DNA of 6,450 bases from Bdellovibrionaceae bacterium UBA2351 (GTDB lineage Bacteria > Bdellovibrionota > Bdellovibrionia > Bdellovibrionales > Bdellovibrionaceae), in the NCBI GenBank assembly GCA_002344565.1, contig DDTZ01000113.1:45587-52036 (forward strand). The letters are read 5' to 3'. The notes under the pieces were generated by a model, which searched no databases, was not told the DNA's origin, and saw nothing but the letters and a program-made list of their open reading frames with translations. Shown piece by piece: positions 1 through 4,738 of this stretch (within the stretch, counting starts at the first letter, position 1; each line of letters starts with the position of its first letter). Both the position numbers and the translations under genes were made by a program.

Positions 1-849
1 TTCTGAGTCAAAGAAAACCGCCAAGTCCTTGTCGACTTTGTGACCACGACTTGAGGCCCACAAAAAATCGAAATAGATACCTAGCAAAACCGTAATACCA
101 TGATGAATCCCAAGTTTAGCTTCCCAAACATGAGCAATGGTGTGACCAAAGTTTAACACGTAACGAATTCCTTTTGTTTCAAAAGGATCTTTCTTCACGA
201 CGCTGTATTTCGCGTCGATAGCTTGAGGTAAATAAGAAAACAAATCGAGTGTACTTAGCTTTTCGTTTGCCACCTGCCGATAAAATTTAGACGAATGAAT
301 ATAGGCGATTTTAATGAGCTCACCAAAACCTTCGACCGTTCGATCAATGGGTTGCCGCTCTAGTAATGATTTCACCAGAATAACTTTTTGAGCAGGATAG
401 ATGGTTCCTAGTTGATTCTTAATATCTTTGAAGTTGATCCCATTTTTTCCACCATGAGCGCTGTCCATTGCCGACAACCAGGTCGATGGCACAAGTACTA
501 ACGGCAAGCCGCGCTTTAGTATATGAGACAAAAAGCCACCGAAATCGCCTAATGTTCCACCACCGATAACGACCAGTTTAGTCTTCTTGTTTACCTCAAA
601 TTTTTTATTCTTGAAAATCAGATCTAGCGTCCGAGTCAAGGTCGCCATGGATTTTGTAGACTCAGCCCCTTCTAAATAAATCAAAAGGGAATTCGTTTTA
701 AATTCAGAAATAGTCTTCTTAAGGCGTCTATCTACTAAAATAATATTATTTTCTAGAAACAACGGCGCAAGAGAGCGCACAGAGTCCTCGAATATAACTT
801 CTGTGCTTTGATTAACCGAGCTAGAATAGACTTTATTTCTTTTCGTCAC
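1..849 (-). CDS. aroB: 3-dehydroquinate synthase-like protein, C-terminus beyond the left edge
   Basis: Partial gene; 283 codons are visible and the frame stays open at position 1 (family members are about 350-370 residues). Known family role: NAD- and metal-dependent conversion of DAHP to 3-dehydroquinate, step two of the cytoplasmic shikimate pathway. Seen, numbering from the GTG at 849: GAESTKS near 61-67, the NAD-binding GGG at 96-98, KRG with R113, MDSAHGGK with D129 and K135, KN at 144-145, GELIK with E177 and K180, and LNFGHTIAH with N233, H236 and H240, then HHG with H250. E177, H236 and H250 fit the three metal ligands. The usual DSSVGGKTG and HGEAVA wording is altered, so this is a divergent member; another sugar-phosphate cyclase is possible. 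The GTG at 849 overlaps the preceding gene by 17 nt and has no clear ribosome site. A later GTG at 780 has GAGG upstream but would remove the family-like N-terminal strand. Confidence 0.8.
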   Translation of the reverse strand, partial: MTKRNKVYSSSVNQSTEVIFEDSVRSLAPLFLENNIILVDRRLKKTISEFKTNSLLIYLEGAESTKSMATLTRTLDLIFKNKKFEVNKKTKLVVIGGGTLGDFGGFLSHILKRGLPLVLVPSTWLSAMDSAHGGKNGINFKDIKNQLGTIYPAQKVILVKSLLERQPIDRTVEGFGELIKIAYIHSSKFYRQVANEKLSTLDLFSYLPQAIDAKYSVVKKDPFETKGIRYVLNFGHTIAHVWEAKLGIHHGITVLLGIYFDFLWASSRGHKVDKDLAVFFDSE

Positions 850-1270
850 TTTGGAATTCTTGCTTAGCTTTTTTAAATGACTCTTTTAAAGTCCCCATGC
901 TTTCTTGGAAACCAAGTTTGATTTGATCCCAAGCTTTGCCACTTGAATTTTGTAGGTTTTTAAAATCAGATTTTAATTCTGCTTTTCTTTTTTCTAGAAA
1001 CTCAACTTGATCATTTATTTGTTTTTTTGATTCATCACTTGCCGTTTCTTTAGCTTTTTTGGCTTTAGCTTTGATATCAGCGATTTCTTTATCTAGGGCT
1101 GCCAATTGATCTTTAAACTCTTTTTGAATTTTATCTTTTTGTTCTTTAGAAAAATCAGAAACATCTTCAACTGTTTTATCTACTTTTTTTCCAATCTTTT
1201 CACCCGCACCTTCATTTGCAAAAACAGCAACTGAAAGCAACATTGATAACAAAATTACTAAAGATTTCAT
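833..1270 (-). CDS. Small secreted lysine-rich helical (coiled-coil) protein
   Basis: A 145-residue protein not assigned to a named family. Residues 1-18 form a signal peptide: a Lys at position 2, a hydrophobic core LVILLSMLLSVAVF, and a V-F-A cleavage motif giving a mature start near N19. There is no lipobox Cys, so a soluble periplasmic or exported product is inferred. The rest is almost entirely charged, with lysine about one residue in five plus many Glu and Asp. Spaced hydrophobics suggest long amphipathic or coiled-coil helices, for example residues 40-105. Tryptophan occurs once, in the segment KAWDQIKLGF. The sequence lacks other Cys and any enzyme motif. Such proteins are often called apolipoprotein-like, but no function can be claimed. 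The ATG has AGGAG seven bases upstream, and both sit in a hairpin (separate entry). The gene lies 52 nt after the lipoprotein gene and its 3' end overlaps the synthase-like gene. Confidence 0.85.
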   Translation of the reverse strand: MKSLVILLSMLLSVAVFANEGAGEKIGKKVDKTVEDVSDFSKEQKDKIQKEFKDQLAALDKEIADIKAKAKKAKETASDESKKQINDQVEFLEKRKAELKSDFKNLQNSSGKAWDQIKLGFQESMGTLKESFKKAKQEFQSDEKK

Positions 1271-1302
1271 ATGATTACTCCTGTTTAGAAGTAATCATAT
1301 GA
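1267..1302 (-). promoter_or_regulatory. 13-bp hairpin enclosing ribosome site and start codon
   Basis: Positions 1267-1279 are perfectly complementary to 1290-1302, leaving a 10-nt loop at 1280-1289. On the minus-strand message the 3' arm contains the AUG at 1270-1268. The AGGAG ribosome site (1282-1278) sits partly in the loop and partly in the stem. The stem has only three G-C pairs, so it would be weak and could open with temperature, a ligand or an arriving ribosome. Control of translation is inferred; the same palindrome could be a protein-binding operator in DNA. Confidence 0.6.
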
Positions 1303-1322
1303 TAGAATAGATAGGTCGTCTA

Positions 1323-2828
1323 TTATTGCTTAGAGCGGCGCAAACCGCCAAATTCTTTTTCCATCTCGGAAAAGTCGACTTTATTGCCATTGAACAGCTG
1401 CCACGTAATATAAGACTGGTTTTTATCCTCTTCGTTCTTTGCAGCCTTAATTTGAGAATTCAATTGCTTTACAAAATCGGCGGTAATCGCCTTTCCAGAA
1501 AATGCATCGGAATAAAGCTGTTTATGCAGCTTAGAAATCTCTTTGTCTTTGGAATTGGCCTTGGTTAAACCTGGATTATGGCCACCCTTTAATGAAAGCA
1601 TGAAATAAGACTTCTTCTGAGGCACTGACCGCCAGTGACTTAAAGCCCCCGACGCGATTGTCGCGCCGTCATGGGACCCTTGCAGATAATAGACTGTGGC
1701 ATTCGTCGGGTACTGACGTTCGTCATACTGATTTTCCATATCTATCGAAATCCCTTGTTCTTTACAATCGTCAGCCCAATTCGTTTTGTCCTTAGCTAGC
1801 TCTTCAACGAAACCACGTGCACGATGATAATTGATTGTGAATTTATCCTTGGCAAAACCACCCAGCTCCTTGCAGTAGAATCGCGTAAGAACATTCTCGT
1901 CGGTAGCGCCTGGATGTTGAGCCGTATTGTATGGGTTTTGTTCTCTTAAAATATTATTATACGCACGATCGAACTCAGACGTGTTAATACCACCAGATTC
2001 AGGGAACAATTTTTTAAAGTAATTATCACGTATTAGTCGATAGCCACCATCACGGAAACCAGCCGTGCCCAATAAGTACATCACAACATACTTTTGCTTT
2101 TGGCTTTCACCATAAACCACCTCATCAAACGCATCTTTTTGTGCCTCCGATAGTGAATTTAAAATCAAATTATACTTTTCAACTCTATGAGTGTAGCGAG
2201 CTAAGTTTTCAACTTTCCCCAGAACACCTTCAACTACGATACTTTTTACATTTGCCTCAAAGCGGTTCGCATAAATAGTCGTTGGAATTGTACCGTAGCT
2301 AACACCATACACTGAAACTAGTTTAATGCCGTAGGCTTTACGTATTTCATCAATGTCATTTGCCGTTTTTAAAGACGAATACAGTTCGTGATTTGAGTAC
2401 TCGTCCCAAGTTTCAGGGGCTGAGCATCCGACTCCCCGCTGATCAAAATGAATTTCATTAAAACCGCTTCCTAAAATATCGGGAAATGTATGCGTGTTCT
2501 GCCCCGGCCCGCCATCAACAAAAATGTACGACGGCAAATTTGGATCAAACTCCCTCTTAGTGAATGCATAAATTTTGATAGTTTTTGAAGGATCTGAATA
2601 ATCAAACGGAACATCAATCCATTTTCCAAATTCTTTAGTATCGGCATCGTTAGTATTGGTAAATTTGTCGCAGAACGTGCGACCATTCATATACGTTTCT
2701 TTAGTTACTTTCTGAAGGATAGGTACGCCGACAGTAGCAGATTCTGGGGACACTTCAAAATTCTGTCCACACGACGCTAGCAAAACAGTACTAACTGATA
2801 ATGCGAACAACCCCTTAATGTAACCCAC
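1323..2828 (-). CDS. Lipoprotein alpha/beta hydrolase, S33/TAP-like peptidase family
   Basis: The product is 501 residues from the GTG at 2828. This start is chosen because GGGGAGG lies five bases upstream and because it puts a signal peptide at the extreme N-terminus, ending in L-A-S-C with lipidated Cys20. A TTG at 2891 would add 21 polar residues in front of the signal. Seen in order: a GGPG oxyanion-hole motif at 106-109, DQRGVGCS from 129, the nucleophile elbow GVSYG with Ser177, an acid candidate Asp387 in GSHDG, and His417 in GGHNPG. This order and spacing match family S33 peptidases (proline iminopeptidase and tripeptidyl aminopeptidase types), which remove N-terminal residues from peptides. 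A lid-like insertion lies between about 210 and 370. Residue +2 after Cys is Gly, not Asp, so by the E. coli rule an outer-membrane destination is inferred. Peptide scavenging in the periplasm or outside the cell is plausible; the substrate is unknown. Confidence 0.85.
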   Translation of the reverse strand: MGYIKGLFALSVSTVLLASCGQNFEVSPESATVGVPILQKVTKETYMNGRTFCDKFTNTNDADTKEFGKWIDVPFDYSDPSKTIKIYAFTKREFDPNLPSYIFVDGGPGQNTHTFPDILGSGFNEIHFDQRGVGCSAPETWDEYSNHELYSSLKTANDIDEIRKAYGIKLVSVYGVSYGTIPTTIYANRFEANVKSIVVEGVLGKVENLARYTHRVEKYNLILNSLSEAQKDAFDEVVYGESQKQKYVVMYLLGTAGFRDGGYRLIRDNYFKKLFPESGGINTSEFDRAYNNILREQNPYNTAQHPGATDENVLTRFYCKELGGFAKDKFTINYHRARGFVEELAKDKTNWADDCKEQGISIDMENQYDERQYPTNATVYYLQGSHDGATIASGALSHWRSVPQKKSYFMLSLKGGHNPGLTKANSKDKEISKLHKQLYSDAFSGKAITADFVKQLNSQIKAAKNEEDKNQSYITWQLFNGNKVDFSEMEKEFGGLRRSKQ

Positions 2829-2833
2829 CGAAA

Positions 2834-2840
2834 CCTCCCC
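2834..2840 (-). promoter_or_regulatory. Strong ribosome site deciding the lipoprotein GTG start
   Basis: On the minus strand GGGGAGG is followed after five bases by GTG at 2828-2826. It is the strongest Shine-Dalgarno match in the window and supports the shorter GTG start over the TTG at 2891. Confidence 0.75.
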
Positions 2841-2916
2841 AGGCTTACGTTCCGGGTAAATTAGTCGATGGTGACGAAAATCGCAGCTCAAATTCTGGGG
2901 GCGGGTAATAATTCAA

Positions 2917-2941
2917 AGAGTGTCGCGAAATTTGACACTCT
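2917..2941 (-). terminator. Hairpin upstream of the lipoprotein gene, possible terminator
   Basis: Positions 2917-2924 and 2934-2941 form a perfect 8-bp inverted repeat around a 9-nt loop. With a small bulge the pairing may extend into the flanking AAAG and CTTT. Read on the minus strand the stem is followed by TTTGAATTATT, a weak U-rich tail. It could stop read-through from the catabolic operon before the lipoprotein gene, or be part of the neighbouring repeat system. Confidence 0.35.
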
Positions 2942-2965
2942 CTCTTTGGAGGAAAACCCCTGTGG

Positions 2966-3203
2966 TTGAAATGGGGATCTTCTCTTCTTTCTGGAACTTA
3001 GATTGTACTGGCGGCGGGGATCTTCCCTTTTGGAGGAGTCTTCTGTTTTTGAATGGGCGGCCTCCTTGCCTCGCACCCGGTTCGCTTCGCGAACAGTACC
3101 GCATCCTGCGGCGGGTGAGCCTTTCAAAAACAGAAGACTCCTCCAAAAGGGAAGACCGAGCTTGAAACGAAGTTCTAGAATGAAGAGAAGATCCCCATTT
3201 CAA
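2966..3203. repeat. Nested fold-back (inverted repeat) element
   Basis: There are two concentric inverted repeats. The outer arms are 2966-2999 and 3170-3203, about 34 bp with mismatches only at 2988/3181 and 2993/3176; their outermost 22 bp are perfect. The inner arms are 3021-3053 and 3123-3155, 33 bp and perfect. Between the arms lie unpaired segments at 3000-3020 and 3156-3169. The centre (3054-3122) is GC-rich and itself folds. A 10-base direct repeat, GGGGATCTTC, occurs at 2973-2982 and 3016-3025. TTTGGAGGA occurs at 2945-2953, just outside the element, and at 3029-3037. No transposase and no clear target-site duplication flank it. Candidate identities are a MITE-like non-autonomous mobile element, a lineage-specific intergenic repeat, or a long structured RNA. 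The pairing is certain; the identity is open. Confidence 0.85.
3074..3117. repeat. Three-way-junction core of the fold-back element
   Basis: A 6-bp closing stem (3074-3079 with 3112-3117) encloses two hairpins. The first pairs 3080-3085 with 3089-3094 around a three-base loop. The second pairs 3099-3103 with 3107-3111 around a three-base loop. Only 3095-3098 is left unpaired at the junction. The core is far more GC-rich than the arms, and all stems are perfect, which suggests a fold kept for function rather than chance. Confidence 0.55.
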
Positions 3204-3348
3204 TCATTGCCCACGCCGCAGCCATTTTATTGGTGGTGCTTTCGTAGTTTCGGCTTTAAATTAGTTTTTTTCGAAACCTAATTCAGGCGGGTACCTGTCT
3301 ATGATTTTCTTATCCTAATCTAAGATGTTATCTGTATGCTTCGGCGTG

Positions 3349-3372
3349 CATCGAAAAGCGTTCGATGTTTTT
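3349..3372 (+). terminator. Plus-strand intrinsic terminator-like hairpin
   Basis: CATCGAA (3349-3355) and TTCGATG (3361-3367) form a 7-bp stem with a 5-base loop, followed on the plus strand by five T residues (3368-3372). On the minus strand the stem is followed by CACGCC, so it would not end minus-strand transcripts. No plus-strand gene precedes it. Confidence 0.5.
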
Positions 3373-3379
3373 AGGAATT

Positions 3380-3402
3380 AAGCGAAGATTTTTTCTTCGC
3401 TT
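3380..3402 (-). terminator. Hairpin past the HMG-CoA lyase stop, probable operon terminator
   Basis: Positions 3380-3388 pair with 3394-3402 (9 bp) around a 5-base loop, beginning 13 nt after the lyase stop codon. Its position suits the end of the catabolic operon. The minus-strand tail (AATTCCTAAAAA) is a poor U-tract, while the plus-strand side has a better T run, so it may act in both directions or mainly against plus-strand transcription. Confidence 0.5.
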
Positions 3403-3415
3403 TTTGGATTGGTTT

Positions 3416-4339
3416 TTACTTAATTGTAATCGGTTGTGGTTTCAACAAACCGACGTTTCCTAGTTTTGATGGGAGGTCTTTTCCCATTTGGTCTTTTAGC
3501 CATGGGGCTATTGATAGGATTTTTTTTAGGTCGATTCCGGTTTTTACGCCCATGCTTTGGAACATGTAGAGGACATCTTCTGTCGCTACATTACCTGTTG
3601 CTGCTGGGGCATAGGGGCAGCCGCCTAGGCCTCCGATGCTGGAGTCAAATACTGATATTCCTTCGTTGTAGGCCGCTAGGATATTTGCCAGGGCTTGGCC
3701 TCGGGTATCGTGGAAATGGCCGGCGATGGCTTTGGCTGGGATTTTCTTTTTCATGTTTTTGAACATTCTTTGCACTTGACCTACGTGAGCCACGCCGATG
3801 GTGTCACCGATAGAGACTTCAAACGCGCCCATTTTATAGAGTCTATGAGCCAATTCGATAACTTTTTTTTCTGGGACGTCACCTTCAAATGGGCAGCCGA
3901 AGCATACGCTTAAATAGCCGCGCACTTTGATTTTGTGTTTCTTTGCTAATGCAAAAACTGGTTTGAAACGTTCAAAACTTTCTTCAATCGAACAATTGAT
4001 ATTACGTTGCGAGAACGATTCACTACAGCCGGCGAAGACGGCGACTTCTGTGGGTTTGAATTTGAGCGCTTCGTTCATGCCGCGCTCATTAGGAACTAAA
4101 ACCGAATAGTGTGGTTTCTTGTTCCATTTATATAAACCGTCCAAGACTTCATCTGTCCCTTGCATTTGTGGAATTTTATCAAAGCGTACAAAAGCTCCCG
4201 CTTCAATCCTGTGAACACCCGCTTGGACTAAGCGTTTTCCTAGTTCTGTTTTTTGTGCCACGCTTAGGATTACTTTTTCGTTTTGTAACCCATCACGCAA
4301 GCCCACTTCCACTATTTTTACATTTTTAGACAAAGCCAT
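3416..4339 (-). CDS. Hydroxymethylglutaryl-CoA lyase
   Basis: A 307-residue TIM-barrel enzyme of the HMGL-like family, close to the usual ~300 residues. It cleaves (S)-HMG-CoA to acetyl-CoA and acetoacetate in the cytoplasm, the last step of leucine breakdown. Seen: EVGLRDGLQNE with catalytic-type R15 and D16; NINCSIEESFERF (113-125), strongly like animal and bacterial lyases; GCPFEGDV from 148; GDTIGV (178-183); GHFHDTRGQALAN with metal-ligand type H208 and H210; and the family signature GGLGGCPYAPAATGN with C241 in the active-site loop. The residue before the catalytic Arg is Leu where Pro is common. The start is ATG with AAGAG six bases before it, overlapping the stop of the preceding carrier gene, 9 nt upstream. 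It is last in the liu-type operon, equivalent to liuE or mvaB in other bacteria. The main alternative in this superfamily, homocitrate/isopropylmalate synthase, is excluded by the GGCPYAP signature. Confidence 0.95.
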   Translation of the reverse strand: MALSKNVKIVEVGLRDGLQNEKVILSVAQKTELGKRLVQAGVHRIEAGAFVRFDKIPQMQGTDEVLDGLYKWNKKPHYSVLVPNERGMNEALKFKPTEVAVFAGCSESFSQRNINCSIEESFERFKPVFALAKKHKIKVRGYLSVCFGCPFEGDVPEKKVIELAHRLYKMGAFEVSIGDTIGVAHVGQVQRMFKNMKKKIPAKAIAGHFHDTRGQALANILAAYNEGISVFDSSIGGLGGCPYAPAATGNVATEDVLYMFQSMGVKTGIDLKKILSIAPWLKDQMGKDLPSKLGNVGLLKPQPITIK

Positions 4340-4348
4340 ATTGAACTC

Positions 4349-4738
4349 TTATGTTTCCTTAGCGGGTTCGATTTCTACGATCAGTGCGCCGTGGGCCACT
4401 TGATCTAATTCCTTGAAAGCCACTTTTTTGATTGTGCCATTCATGTTGGACTTCAGCGTGTATTCCATCTTCATCGCTTCCATCACTAGAACGCTATCAC
4501 CAACTGCGACGGCATCCCCTTGCTTTTTAAATAGCTTCGTAATTTTTCCCGGCATCGGAGCTAAAATCATATTCGACTTACCAGCACCCGCTGACGATTT
4601 GCCACGACGACGACCGGTTTGTTCCGCATCGAATACGATAGTTTCACCATTTAGATGAATCCATATTTTATCTTCCACTCGTTCCGCAATCGCTTTATGA
4701 AGCTGATTATCTATTTTCTTTTCGAATTTCTGAATCAC
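4349..4738 (-). CDS. Biotin carboxyl carrier subunit of an acyl-CoA carboxylase (probably methylcrotonyl-CoA)
   Basis: A 129-residue protein from the GTG at 4738. Residues 1-45 are a short segment predicted to carry beta-strand (KIWIHLNGETIVF), followed by a basic, Gly/Ala/Ser-rich linker (about 42-55). A biotinyl/lipoyl domain fills about 56-124. PMPG at 61-64 precedes the biotin attachment motif MEAMKMEY, with Lys90 as the biotinylated residue. The domain shuttles carboxybiotin from the carboxylase subunit to a carboxyltransferase. The GTG overlaps the upstream stop as GTGA and has GGAG six bases before it, so coupled translation is likely. A TTG at 4762 would add eight residues but lacks this arrangement. 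In fused alpha subunits the BT domain that binds the beta subunit lies before the carrier; here only a short remnant-like N-terminus fills that place. The substrate is inferred from the neighbours; acetyl-, propionyl- or geranyl-CoA carboxylases remain possible. Confidence 0.9.
   Translation of the reverse strand: MIQKFEKKIDNQLHKAIAERVEDKIWIHLNGETIVFDAEQTGRRRGKSSAGAGKSNMILAPMPGKITKLFKKQGDAVAVGDSVLVMEAMKMEYTLKSNMNGTIKKVAFKELDQVAHGALIVEIEPAKET

Larger units (their letters stand above)
2829..3415. other. 587-bp intergenic region without a convincing protein gene
   Basis: This is the only long non-coding stretch in the window, between the HMG-CoA lyase and lipoprotein genes, which read in the same direction. 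From high to low coordinates it holds a hairpin just past the lyase stop (3380-3402), a plus-strand terminator-like hairpin (3349-3372), an unassigned AT-rich part (3204-3348), the nested fold-back (2966-3203), a smaller hairpin (2917-2941), and a leader of about 90 bases before the lipoprotein start. No convincing -35/-10 pair was found in that leader. Open frames of 79-96 codons occur on both strands but come largely from the inverted repeats and resemble no protein I recognise. Confidence 0.7.

Noticed and set aside
737..752. Perfect 16-bp AT-only palindrome
   Set aside because: It lies inside the synthase-like coding sequence, encodes ordinary residues (Glu-Asn-Asn-Ile-Ile), and is simple AT sequence.
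2829..2891. Longer lipoprotein start at TTG 2891
   Set aside because: It adds 21 polar residues before the signal peptide and lacks the GGGGAGG site that serves the GTG at 2828.
2932..2960. TTGACA at 2932-2937 as a plus-strand -35 promoter box
   Set aside because: At 16-18 bases downstream there is only a C-rich stretch with no -10-like hexamer.
3054..3122. Integron attC site or CRISPR unit
   Set aside because: No integrase core-site pattern (GTTRRRY) at the ends, no second cassette and no repeated spacer units; the structure fits a fold-back repeat better.
2888..3281. Several 79-96 codon open frames on both strands across the fold-back element
   Set aside because: They overlap one another, share mirrored peptides because of the inverted repeats, have arginine/serine-rich low-information sequence and match no known domain.
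3436..4329. Open frames of 60-108 codons on the plus strand opposite the HMG-CoA lyase gene
   Set aside because: They are antisense shadows of a gene with full family motifs; no ribosome site or domain supports them.
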